NCBI GenBank assembly: GCA_023362775.1
Contig: JALMGJ010000002.1
Coordinates: forward strand, 55,522,914-55,586,913
Direction of reading: 5' to 3'
Source of the DNA: Charina bottae
Taxonomy: Eukaryota > Chordata > Lepidosauria > Squamata > Charinaidae
Length of the DNA: 64,000 nucleotides
This document shows positions 36,201-49,400 of this stretch, piece by piece. Under the pieces are notes generated by a model. It was not told where the DNA came from, made no database searches, and saw nothing but the letters and a program-made list of their open reading frames with translations. The stretch's first letter is position 1. Every line of letters begins with the position of its first letter. Made by a program: the position numbers and the translations under genes.

Positions 36201-39200
36201 AGACATTTCTTCTAACTTTGGAGAGAGAGAGAAAGCCAGGTCTGTCTACTAGTTTTAAAGAGCCAGGCACCTTTTTATATTGGGATAGCAGAAATTACTG
36301 TATGTGTACTTGGCCCAACTCTGTTTTCTTGCATTTCTTGTCAGGCCCGATAATCAAAGAGACAAAGCATGGATAAGGAAAATTGGAAGTGGAGAGGGAG
36401 TACTGATGGGCAGCCATTGTATTGTTTGTCTTTTGCTTACAGAAAGAGACATTATGCAAGAAGCAAAAGGGGCCTGTTTAGTCTATTAATTTTATAGAGC
36501 TTATAGCTGTTTAGGGCAGAGCTTTCCGAACTTTGTGTCGCGACACATTAGTGTGTCGGCTGCAGTGTGTAGGTGTGTCACGCGAACGTAATGAGAAACC
36601 TCTGAGTCTATGTGAAATAAGCAATACCAACTTGCATGCATTTTTATGCAGCAAAAGTGCTGTCAGAATAGAGTTGAACTCAACTCAGAGTTGAAGGGGG
36701 GTGAGCTCAGCAGCAACGATCCAGCTTGCTGCTGCTGCACCGCACAGTCGCCGCTGCCTCCAAAGCCTGCTGGCTTCCGTGTAGGTCCTAGTGCCTGACA
36801 TGTGTCCGGATGCTTCAGGGAATTCCGTGGCTGAGTCTGCCTTGACCTTGCTTGCTGTCTTGTAAGTACTCAGCTCTCCAACCTCGCTGGCAACCATGCA
36901 GGTACTCCTTGCCAAGCCTTGCCTTGTACCCAGTGCGAACTCTGCCAAGCCTTGACTTGTAACCAATTGCAGTTGAATTACCCCTAAAATGGATAAGTTT
37001 CTAATTAAGAAAAGAAAAGCTGGTGAAGATGATGTTTGTGATGAACAAAATGTAGCGGCTATAGAGGAAACTATGCAAGAATCAACTGCTGCTGAACTGT
37101 CTGTATTAGTACGTAAGAAGTGAAAAGGAAAAATTTCCAAGCCTTGTTTATACAATAAAGATTATATGAAACGGGGTTTCACATTTTCTGGTAATGAAAA
37201 CAATCTTTGTGTTGAGTGTTCAGTTTGTGGGTATATTTTCACTTGCAAATGAAAATATGGTACCAAACAAATTAAAGCGTCATTTTACCTCAAAACACAG
37301 TCATTTGTCAGAAAAACCAGTAGAATACTTTATTGAGATTTCAAAGTGTATAAAGAAGCAGTCTGCATCATTCACAAAGAGAATGAAGACATCAGAGAAA
37401 GCTCAAAAGGCAAGTTACTTGGTTGCTCAAATAATTGCCAAAAACAAGGACCCACACACTATTGCCGAAACCACCATAAAGGAATCTTGCTGTGCTATTG
37501 TTTGAACAATGTTTGGGCCCGAATTTGAGAGAGAAGTTAATAAAATCCCTTTGGCAGATAACACGATTGGAAGATGTATTCAAGACATGTCTGATGACAT
37601 TAAGCTGCAAGTGAAGGATATTTTTCAAGATGATAATATGATAGTTACATTGCAATTAGACGAATCAACAGATGTCAGTGGGTTAGCACAATTATTGGTT
37701 TTATACATTTCATTCATACTGACAGAATTATTGAGCAATTCTTGTGTTGTCTAGAACTTCCAATGAGAACTAGAGGTGAAGATATATTTAAAACTTTAGA
37801 TTGCTTCATGACGGAAAATAATTTGCAATGGTTAAATTGTGTAGGAATATGCACAGATGGCGCACCCTCAATGGTTGGTTCAACAAAAGTTTTTATAGCT
37901 TTAGCAAAGAAAGAGAATGAAAATATTATAATTAATCATTGCTTTTTACATCGTGAAGCACTAGTCGCGCAAACGATTGGAAATGAATTAAGAAAAGTTA
38001 TGGACAAAATGGTTCAAATGGTAAATTACATTAAAAGTAGACCTCTTAAATCAAGATTATTTGCTTATATTTGTGAAGAAATGGGGGAAAGGTTTAGAAA
38101 GCTTCTACTACACACAGAAATTTGTTGGCTCTCAAGAGGTTGAGTGCTTTGTCGTGTATATGAATTGAGGGAAATGATGCTTGAACTTTTTGAGGAAAAT
38201 CAAAATGAATTCTGCAATCTAATTCAAAACAAACTTTGGGGCACAAAATTGGCATATCTTGCTGACATATTTGAACATTTGAATAAAATAAACACCAGTA
38301 TGCAAGGAAAAGGATAAAATATTTTATTTATTTATTTATTTGTTTGTTTGTTTATTTATTTTATCCCTGCCCATCTCCCCGAATAGGGGACTCAAAATAA
38401 CTTAACAGCGGTAGATAAAATTTGTGCTGTGAGAGACAAAATAGCAATTTGGAAAAGGAAAGTGAAAGAAGGAAATTTTGAAGTGTTTTCCAAAACTGCT
38501 GAGTGCGAGCTAAAATGTGATATCAGCTCACTAATTGTTGACCATTTAATGTTGCTCGGAGAGAAAGTTCATCATTACTTCCCAAATGTTGAAGTCCAAG
38601 ACTATGATTGGATCGGAAATCCATTTCTTTCAACTGCAACGAGGAACTTTTCACTTATTGAAGAAGAATTAGCTGAAATAAAAAATGATTGAAGTCCGTT
38701 AATTTATTTATTAGATTTATCACCGCCCATCTCCCCCAAGTTAATGATGTATGAAGAGGGTGACTTAGACAGCTTTTGGATTTGCGTTTCAAAAATGCAT
38801 CCAAACATAGGTAAAAACCCGTTAAAAATTCTTCTGCAGTTTTCTACTACATACATTTTTGAAGTATCCTTTTCAACGATGACAAACTTAAAGACACGTG
38901 GAAGCTTAAAAATGCTTGATGACGAAATGCGAGTGTCTTTATCTAATATTCCACCACATATTCAAAAGCTGTGTTCATCCCATCAACCTCATACATCTCA
39001 TTAAAATGGTAAGTAGTTATTGGTGTTATTCAATTTTTTTAAATTCTTGCACATATTTACATATTATTACTCATAAATGACAACAATCTTGGAAATGTAT
39101 GTTATCTTACAAATCATATATTTTTAAAAATATAAATGAAAGGTTTTCATGAGATATGTCCCCATACATTTCGCTATTACAATTTATGTATGTGTCCGTA

Positions 39201-42200
39201 TCTCTTATAAGCGGTTAGTTTAACCTCCAGTTTGCTAGTAAAACTGAATTACTGTGTCGCGAAATGATGCATGTCTAAAAAGTGTATCACCAACATGAAA
39301 CGTTTGGAAAGCTCTGGTTTAGGGCATGTGGGGGCAAAGTATAGTCCTCTGGATGTGGCTGAATTAGCCTCAGCCAACGTGGCCAGTAGTAAAGTATCTT
39401 GGAAATTGTAACTTAAAAACTTCTGGTGGACCCTCGTATCTGTCCCCCATTTGTTGCCTTTAAAATAGCTAACTCTTCTAATTAGTACTTGGCAAGACAA
39501 AAGCTCTGAACAGTGATCTTGTTGACTTACATTCTGCAGGATGATCTGAATTTAGCTAGGACAAACCCATTCTTGTTTTTAATTTTAACAATTCTCAGTT
39601 TAGCGCCTTTTTTTTCTTAGCTCTTTAGCGTATTTATGGACCTGTACTTGGCTGTATATCACAGATCCCAGTGAGCTGTGCAAAAGTCTCCTGAGACAGA
39701 TTTTAGAAAATTTGTTTGGCTCAGATTTTATTTATATTTATCTTTAATTAAACTGAATGCAACAGGCATTTGTGTGGAATTTGCCATCGGTTAAATAATG
39801 CAGTGTAGAATTGCAGTGCAGTCTGGCTTCTGTATTTGTAGTTCTAAAATATTTAAGATATTCTCCTTCATTTTGATCTGGTTCCACATTACAAAAATAA
39901 TTAGTCTGTGTTCAGATTGGTGGCTTATAGTTGAAGCATCTCTGTTCCATAGTTTATTTAAGCCTAGAGTACATATCTAATTTACCTGCTTAGTCCTTTT
40001 GTTTAAGCAGTGCTTTAATTTGATTTGTAACTCTTCAATTTGTGGTTTTTTCTTTATAATTTGGAGTCGTCTTGCTCTTTTTCATTAATGGTTTAGAATT
40101 TATATACAGGTGATGTGGATTTCAGTAATGCTGCTGGTTCTCAGGAAGGAGGGAGCACATTCCAAGGAGGGGAGCGCAATAAGAGAAAACACAGTCCTGG
40201 GTTGGAACGTGGGAAGACGAAGCGGTTCAGACTAGCCCCGCCCTAGAGCCTTCCTAGGTTATTTCCCCTTCGGTTAGGTAGAGTAGCTTTAGTCTGGCAA
40301 GATTCTGTCTATATGGTGTGAACAAATAACTGAAATTTGACTGGATTGATTCTCTGAAGTTCTTGGGCTGGGCCTGACATGTAGTCCTCGACTAACGGAA
40401 ATTGGGACTGGAAATTCCGTCGCTAAGCAATGTGGTCATAAAGTGCAACCGCATCACTTAACGATGGCAATCCCTGCTGTCCCAGGTGCTGACATTAACC
40501 AAATCCCAAGGTCGTTAGACGAGGCGACTTCCTGCTGGCTTCCCACAACCAAAGTCAGCGTGGAAGCCGGCAGGAAGTTGTAAGTCCCAGGATGACCGGC
40601 AGGTAAGGAGTGAGGGGGTGTGTGGGGGAGGGTGCGAGGAGATGTGTGAGAGGTGCAGGTCAGAGAGGGTATAAGGGGGTGCAGAAGAGGCACGGGTCAG
40701 GGAGGGTGTGGGAGGTGCGTGAGAGGCTGGGGGTGTGCAAGCGGCGCGGCGTGGGTTGGTACGTAGCGAGGGTCAGGGAGAGTGCGCAGAGATGTGCAAG
40801 TCAGTGCAGCATGAGCGCAGAGGGGCTGGGGAGGGTGCACGGGTGGGGGAGACTTACCCCAGCGACTTGCGACCTTCCCTGCCGGCTTCCCCATTCACTT
40901 TCTGGGGAAGCTGGCAGGGAAGGTTGCAAATGGCAATCACATGATCACAAGGCGCTGCAACCGTTCGTATGTGCAAACTGGTTGCCAAGCGCCCAGATCA
41001 CAATCATATGACTGCAGGGGTGCTGGGACAGCCGAAACTCCAAGGACCAGTCATAACCACCATTCGTTCAGTGCCATCATAACTTTGAATGGTCGCTGAA
41101 CAAATGGTCATAGGTCGAGGACTATCTGCATTAGCTATAAAGGACAACATAATGTTTTGCATTTACTCACTGTTTTTTTCTTGCTGGCCTGCAGAATTGA
41201 AACTGCTAAACATGCTTCGTTATTTTTAATATAAATATGGTTAACATTTGGTTTTTAATACGTTAAGTAAGCATTGTATATTTATTTTTTAGGATTCAGT
41301 GGTCGCAGTTCAAAGGCTATTTTATTTTCAAATTGGAGAAAGTGATGGATGACTTCAGAACTTCTGCTCCTGAGCCAAGAGGCCCTCCTAACCCCAATGT
41401 GGAATATATTCCCTTTGAGGAGATGAAAGAACGAATTCTGAAAATAGTTACTGGCTTTAATGGGTATGCAGTCTTATATCAATAACATTGTTATTTAGAC
41501 CACTTGATTTATCATCAAATTCAGGATTCTGTTCTGATCTTCATATTGCATTGATTTTCTGCCATATCTGCAACATGAATAATGGGTATAAATAAATGTT
41601 TGTTGGCAAAGTTCTAACTCTTATGACAAACATTTTGAATTGTACTTTTCTATGAAAATCACTTGCTTATCTTCTCTTAGCTCAGATTATGCAAGAAGCT
41701 GTTGTACTCTAATGAACATGAAATTCTAATGGACATGAATGCAGAATATCTATTTGAGCTTCTATTTATATCAAATATGGCATTCTATGTCAGACCCTGG
41801 AAGCTTTTAATCGTTCTTTAAAAACTTGGCTTTTTCTCCAAGCTGTGAAATAGATTGGGGATGTGCCCATTTGATGGTTTTGGTTGTGATTTTCTTTTTT
41901 TCCCCAGTGAAATTAAAAATATGAATATTTCTGAATTTTTTTAACATATTGTTTAAGATTTACATAGATAAGTCACGTTGAAGGCATAACGCTGGCTATA
42001 TGTTAACCGTTTCAGAAATCAGATGCTAGATCACAGATTGCACATCTCTTTTCCTTGGCTATTATTAAGTCACTTGTGGTACCTCTGTGAGCTGCTTTTT
42101 AAATTAGACAGGATGTTTTGCACTATATGAAATCAGGTTCTAATCCTGTTTAGAATTACTGTTGGGATAACGAGTAGCTTAATTGTGGAGGTGCAATAAG

Positions 42201-42269
42201 GGAAATATTGTAATGGATTTCCAAAGTGGGTTCCTGAGATAGAGCTGATAAGAATAAAGCTTTGATTCC

Positions 42270-42309
<40 letters not shown>

Positions 42310-45300
42310 TTTTCTATCCTGCCTTTATTATTTTTATAAATAACTCAAGGCGGCGAACATACCAAATACTCCTTCCTCCTCCTATTTTCCCCACAATAAC
42401 AACCCTGTGAGGTGAGTTGGGCTGAGAGAGAGTGACTGGCCCAAGGTCACCCAGCCAGCTTTCATGCCTGAGGCGGGACTAGAACTCTCAGGCTCCTGGT
42501 TTCTAGCCTGTTGCCTTAACCACTAGACCAAACTGGCTCTCCCTGATTCCCTAATAATTTGTGGAATCAGAGTCTCTTCCAGCTCAACCTTATTTATCAG
42601 CTGTAATTCATTATTATATGTTCATTTGATCAGTATTGGTTAGTTTGCCTGTGGCAGTCAGATGTCTATTACAGTTAAAACAAGTTAATTTTTAACTAAG
42701 TGACACAGTCATAAAGCACAATGTCACGTGACGTCCTCACTTAGCAATGGCAATTCTGGCAGTCCCAGTTGCCGTCATTAAGTGGGGACTGCATGGGTCA
42801 TTAAACGAGGGCCTCATGTGACCATGACTTCTGACTTCCTGCCAACTTCCCCATTGATTTTGCTTGTGGGAAGCCAGCAGGGAATGTCAGAAACTGCCAT
42901 CACGTGACCACAGCTCACTGACATAATCACAAGCCAAGCACCTGGATCACAATCACGTGACTGCAGGGACACTGCAATGGTTGGAACTTTGAGGACCCAT
43001 CATAAGTACCATTTGTTCAGCGCCATTGTAACTTTGGTCACTAAATGAATGGTTATAACCCAAGGATTACCTGTATTACGAAATTTAGAACATGTGAGAA
43101 ATAATCTGTATAGAAATTATATTAGTTTTGAAAAATAAGTATGTTGAGTTGAATCCAGTTTTCTCATCCAGAGAGCAGATTCTGCCTATACTATTATTCA
43201 GTGGGGATAAAGTTTGTACTTATGAACCATTGACACTTGGGAAGGATGTTTTAGCACTGCAATACTATATGTAAAGGTTTTTGAAAGTGTTGAAAAGAGT
43301 AGATAGGAGATATGCCTCTGCTGAACTGAACAAGGAGTATGAATAAGGAGGCTGATTAAAATGGAAAGTGATTTTTGTTTAATCAACATTTAAAATCACA
43401 TAGTTCTGACATTTGCAGTACGCAGCCTATCGTGGTCCTTCCAACTAATCTAACTGCCTACTCTGTTCTGTTATTAGTATATTAATCATTCACCAAAAAT
43501 AGCTATAATTGATGTCCTAATTTTTAAATAGATGAGGGTTCATTTCCATTTGAAAAAGAAGCACTTATTCTATATTAGTGTATGAAAGCATGTTTTTAAT
43601 GAGTAATAAGTTTAGGTTGTATCGCTTCCTTGTCCTGTGAAGGAATACAGAACCTGTGGACTACCAGACATTGCTGGTTGTATCTCTCAACTCACACATC
43701 TGAATATCTGAAAGTCAGAGATTCTCCACTCCATCCATCCCTTATTAATATTTTGAACCATCCAGTAAATGAAAGCAATAATAATCAAGTGAACATTTTG
43801 GGACTCCTTAGCCATCATAGGACACTCTGGAGGCAAGCACAGGTTCTGTGATCCTGCAACACCACCTACTGTTTACTTAACATAATACAATTTTAGAGGT
43901 AGTAAATGAAAAAGTGTTGCATGTACAGTTATAGATAAAAAATGTACCAGCTGATCAGGATTATTCATTCTCTGTCATTCAGTATCCAAAGTGAAAATTA
44001 GCTTGTTTGAATTTGTTTCAGTATCCCATTCACTATTCAGCGACTTTGTGAGCTACTGACAGATCCTAGGCGGAATTACACAGGAACAGACAAATTTCTC
44101 AGAGGAGTAGAAAAGGTAATAGTGAATTGTTCTTGAACTAAAAGTGTAGTTTGTTAACCTTTTTAGAATTGTTGTATCGTACCAACAGCAATTCTACTTC
44201 AATTGCATTTCAGTGTTGTCTTCAGTTGTGGCTTAATGAGTTTATATTTGTATTTATTGTATTTAATTTGCATTAATTTGCCTTTTTTTATGAAATGTAT
44301 TTCATCAAAATAAAAAACATTACTGATGCTAACTATTCCCATGTATATAGTAGTATGGAAGAGTGATGTGGCATGATCATTTCAAAATAGGAAGATTATC
44401 AGAAATAATTTGTGGAAGTGTAACCTGGAGAGGTGATAGCTGTTTAATGTTGTGCTACGTTAGATGTTTGTAATTCCCTGCCATTGTCTGAATTAACTCC
44501 TAGGTGTAGAGCTTTAAATAGGAAAAAATACATCAGTTTTGGACTGTTTGTTTGATACAATGATAGAAATGAGGACCAGCATGATGTAGCAATTAATTAA
44601 TTAATTAATTAATTAATTAATTTCTGTAGCCGCCCATCTCAACAAGTGACTCTGGGCAGCTTACAATCGTAAAAATTATAAAACAGTTAAAATAATTAAA
44701 ACAGTTAAAAGTACAAAATAAATATACATGGCCACCAAGTAAGCAATGCATGGATGTTAATATAGCCAAGAAATTGGGCCATTAACATGCTCAGGGCCCC
44801 AGGCCTGGGCACATAACCAGGTCTTCACAGCTTTACGAAAGGCCAACAGGGTCGGGGACATTGAGTCCGTGTGGACTCCTGGCAACTGCCTGGACTTGGC
44901 AGTTTTCTTGGCAAGGTCTTTTGGAAGTGGTTTGCCATTGCCTCCTTCCTAACGTTCAGAGAAAGTGACTGGCCCAGATCACCCAGCTAGCTTCATGCCT
45001 AAGGCAGGACTAGAGCTCACGGTCTCCCATTTTCTAGCCTGGTGCCTTAACCACTACACCAAACTGGCTCTCAGAGGAAGACAATGCTGTACAAGAAATA
45101 AGGTTCAGAATGGCTGGGAATCAGGAGATAACAATTTGCATAAGTCTGGGAGACAGAAGTTTCTCTATGTCTATGACAGGAGGACCATGAATAGACAAAG
45201 AGCTTGAGAAGCTAGTGAATCAGGTGCTAATAAGGACCAAGAAAAGAGTGCAGGACTACAAGACAAATTTGGTTGATTGTGTTACTTGTAAAATCTGCTT

Positions 45301-46418
45301 TTACTTTTTCCCTAAGTCCTGATGTTTGCTTTTTTTCTTATCTTACAGAATGTTATGGTTGTCAGCTGTGTATATCCTTCTTCAGAGTGAGTATGACCTT
45401 TGTTACCATTTATTTAAAAAGTGGGACTGCATCATTTTTGAGATTGCAACATTTGCAGTGCATTTGGTGTGCCCTGTGTTTGAAAGGGAGTAGCAGTTAT
45501 AATATTTTTTCATTGCTACCCAGTTTATAGATGGGTAGAAAATTTCCTGCTAACAGGTTCTCTGGGACTTATTGGATCAGCTTTCTTTATTAGGAAAAAG
45601 GGTAGCAGCAAATCAGGCTTTTTTTTTTAAGATGGTGGAGAGAGTGGATGAATGGTAATATGGGCTCGCTTTTTGGTGATTGTTTTTGTACATTAGACGT
45701 GGTTGGAGTTATGAGAGAGAAGGTTTGCAGAGATGGCTGGTGTCGGAGCCTACAGTACCTGACCTGCATTGGGCTGTTTTGGTGGAGGAGATTCAACCCC
45801 CACAGTTGGCTTACAAACCAGCACGGCTTGGACTCCAGCTTGGGCTGTTGGCTGTGGAAGGAAAGAGCTGTGCCAGGCATCCGTTTTTGTCTTGTCTCCC
45901 ATGGGCTGTTATCAAGAGTGGGAGCTGTGTCAGGACTGCCTTTGGTGTGTGCTGGTCTCTGACAGCTGGCACGCAGCTGCTTTGTTATGGAGGCGTTACT
46001 GGCGCTTTGCTTGGAGGTGGCGGAGGTGCTGCATTTGGTGGCAGCACTGGTGGTTCGGTTGCCAGCAGTGGAGGCATTTGGCTAGAAAGGAGCTGCTGCA
46101 GGCTGGACTGGGCTCTCGCAGTTGGAGGCTGCAGCATTGGGTCACCAGACTGCAGTGACAGCCTGACGCTTCCGTGCGTGATGCTGATGAGTCGCGACAG
46201 CACGGCACCCTGAGAAGGAGAGGTTTGATTCAGACTTAACATTTTGGATGACAGGAGGCCTCTCTTTGTTTTTTTGCTGTTTGGTAGGGGACTAGGAGCA
46301 GCAGAGAGCTTTTTGCCTCAATGCTGCTCTGGATCCCTCTGTGGAGGTTTGGGGGACATCTTGTCTTCCTTCCCACCTACGCAGGAAAAGGACAGCATGG
46401 TGACCATTTTGTGGTAGT

Positions 46419-46454
<36 letters not shown>

Positions 46455-49400
46455 AAGGCTTATCATCCAGGTGGATGTGAGATTACCTGTCCTTGTGTAA
46501 GGGTGGCTGCCCTTCCTCTGGGTGAGAGCCAGGTTGGGGTTAGTGGGGGCAAGGTGGTGGTGTTTGGATGCCCAATGCAGGTCAGGTAGGCTCCAACACC
46601 AGCCATCTCGCCCAACCTGCCAGAGAGAGAGGCTTGGTGGGATGGGCTGTGTGGATTGCTGGCTGCTGAAGGGAGAAGGAGGTGAAGAAGTTACTAGATG
46701 TGAGACCCTGTTCATTAAGTTGGGCTTTAGGGATCAGTAGGGACTGTTGCTGTTGTGCCAGTCTCCCTGCTGCGTAGCAGCCTCCCTGCCTGAGCTCCTT
46801 GACTCCCATTTCCAGGTTGGCAGTGGAATTCCCCAGTCTTATGATCCTGGGGAACTTCAATCTGCCTTCCTTGGGAGTGGAGTCTGAAGTGTCTCAGGAG
46901 TTCATGGCCACCATGACAGTCATGGACCTATCCCAGGTCATCCAGTGCCCAACGTCGGACAGTGGTTGCACTCTGATCTGGTTTTCTTGTTGGAATAGTG
47001 GCAATGTGTTCTGGAATTGGGGGAGCTCTCTATGGCTCCCCTGTCATGGTCAGATCATGCCTGATAACCATGGGAATTTCTGGTGCTACCCCCAACTGCA
47101 GGGAGGCAGGGTCCATTCGAACGGTTTGGGCCCGGCAACTGATGGACCCTGAAGAGTTTCAAAGGGAGCTGGGGGTTATTCCTGAGGGTCTGCTGCATGG
47201 TCTGCCTGAGGCCCTGGTTGTCACCTAGAATAGGAGAGTGACCGAGGCCTTGGATCGGATTGCGCCCATGCAGCCTGTCTCCTTTTGTGGATCCCATCAC
47301 TCTCTGTGCTTTATGAAGAGTTGAGGGAGATGAAGCAGATTAAGAGATGCCTAAAGCGCCGCTGGCAGAGAACGAAGAACAAACTCAACCAAACACGGGT
47401 GAGAGCCGCTATTAAGGCCTACCTTGTGGCAGTAAGGATGGCAAAGCATCAGTACTTCGCCGCCCTTATTGCGTCCATGGATAGCTGACTGGTGTCCCTG
47501 TGTAGGGTGACCAGAGCCGTCTTGAGTAGAGGAGACTCTGAGATACACCTTCAGGGCTGCGCAGAGGAGTTTGCAGAGCATCTGTTGGACAGAATTGCTC
47601 GGATTCATTCCCAACTAGATGCCAGCCTTGGTACAGGTCTTCTGGAGATGCCTGGGGCACAGTCTTGCCATGTTATCTGGGAGGAATTCGAGCCTCTTGG
47701 GCCAGAGGAAGCAGACAGGGTCCTTATGACTGTGAGTTCGGCCACCTGCTTGTTAGATCCATGCCCTTCCTGGTTGGCAAAAGCTTCCAGGGAGGTGTCA
47801 TGTGGTTGGGTTTCAGCGGTGGTAAACTCTTCTTTGAGAGAGGGGATGGTCCCAGCACCCCTTAAAGAGACATTGATCTGCCCTCTCCTCAAGAAGAGGA
47901 GACCCAACCATTCTGGACAATTTTCATCCAGTATCCAGTCTTCCCATTTTAGGGAAGATTGTTGAGAAAGTGGTCACGCAACAGCTTCAGAGGATCCTGG
48001 ATGAAGCGGATTATCTGGACCCCTTTCAGTCAGGTTTCAGGCCTGGCTATGGAACTGAGACAGCATTGGTTGTGCTTTTTTATGACCTCTGGGATTGGGG
48101 TAGTGCGTCCACTCTTGCTCTTCCTGACCTCTCAGCAGCTTTTGATACCATCGACTATGGCAGTGCTTTCCAAAGTGCCGCCGTTGGCGACACACCAACA
48201 GCAACTGCGGGGGGGCATGCACGGCGGCAGCAGCGGCGGCCTCCGCTAAAACGCGGAAGCGCTGATGGCACGCCGCTGCCGCCGCCACCATACACAACCC
48301 CGCTGCCACTTCCGGGTTGTGTGGCGACACACTAGACTCTGTGTTGCGACACACTAAAGTGTCGCGACACACAGTTTGGAAAGCTGTGGACTATGGTATC
48401 CCCCTGGACTGGCTGTGGGAGTTGGGAGTGGGTGACACTGTATTGAGCTGGTTCTCTTCCTTCTTCACTGTCCGGTTTCAGTCGGTGTTGATCGAGGCAA
48501 GAGGTCCCACCCTCGACCCATAAATTGTGGGTACTGCAGGGTTTGGTACTCTCTCCACTCCTATTTAGCATCTACATGAAGCTGCTGAGTGAGGTCATCC
48601 GTAGCCAAGGGAGATTTGATGGCCATGTTCCAGTACATAAAGCAAAGATGGCCAAGAACTATTTTTCATGGTCATGGAAACTAGGACCAGATATAATTGG
48701 TATAAGTTGCAGTTACCTAATTTTTATTTAAATATAAGGCAAAATCTCCTGACTGTAAAATCTGTACAATAACAGAACAGTCTACTTATGCAAGTTGTGG
48801 GTTCTCAGTCTTTATAGGTTTTTAAGAAGCTGGACTGCTACCTCTCATGGTTGATTTTACTGGATTCTCTGCATATTGCAGAGGATTGGACTAGATGATC
48901 CTTGTAGTCCCTTCCGACTCTACAATTCTATATATAAAATCTGGGATATTTCATCTATGCTATAAGACATACTTTGTTTCAAATATAAATTGACAAATTC
49001 TTAGAGAACTGACAAATGAAAAGAGTTTACAGGTAGTCCTTGTATAGCGACCACAGTTGGGACTGGCAACTCAGTTGTTAAGTGAAACAGTCAGTAAGTG
49101 AAACTGCGACTGTGCTTATGATCTTACTTCAGCTTTCCTTTGATTTACAGACCTGCAAAGTTTGTAAATGTGAAGACTGGTCACAAAGTTTTTATTTATT
49201 TATTTTATTTATTTGAATTTATATTACCACCCATCTCCCCCGTCGGGGGACTCTAGGCGGTTCACAATAAAACAATAAAAGTTATTTTTTCATCACCGTT
49301 GTAACTGCGAACAGTCACTGTACGAGGCAGTTGCTAAACAAGGACCACCTGTATATTATCCATGGTCTATTAATTTTTAATAGAGTCTTTTCAGGAAAGG

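Larger units (their letters stand above)
36989..39004 (+). pseudogene. hAT (ZBED5/Buster-like) transposase, degenerate
   Basis: It starts with [15 protein letters not shown], followed by a BED-type zinc finger with Cys and His ligands ([20 protein letters not shown] in broken frames). The catalytic region includes [35 protein letters not shown] and a [15 protein letters not shown] block. The C-terminal dimerisation segment reads [19 protein letters not shown]. Several stops and frameshifts break it. Host ZBED5-like genes descend from the same transposase group; here the damage and terminal repeats show a transposon, not a domesticated gene. Confidence 0.88.
36517..39316 (+). mobile_element. 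Buster-type hAT carrying transposase remnants
   Basis: A perfect 8-bp target duplication, gtttaggg, lies at 36509-36516 and 39317-39324. The termini are cagagctttccgaac and gtttggaaagctctg. At 2.8 kb it is the only hAT here with transposase text. It contains two short nested L2-tail fragments (38321-38413 and 38704-38739). It lies in intron 2 in the sense orientation. Confidence 0.92.

Noticed and set aside
36989..39004. Domesticated ZBED5-type host gene
   Set aside because: The frame is broken by stops and frameshifts and lies between transposon ends with an 8-bp target duplication.
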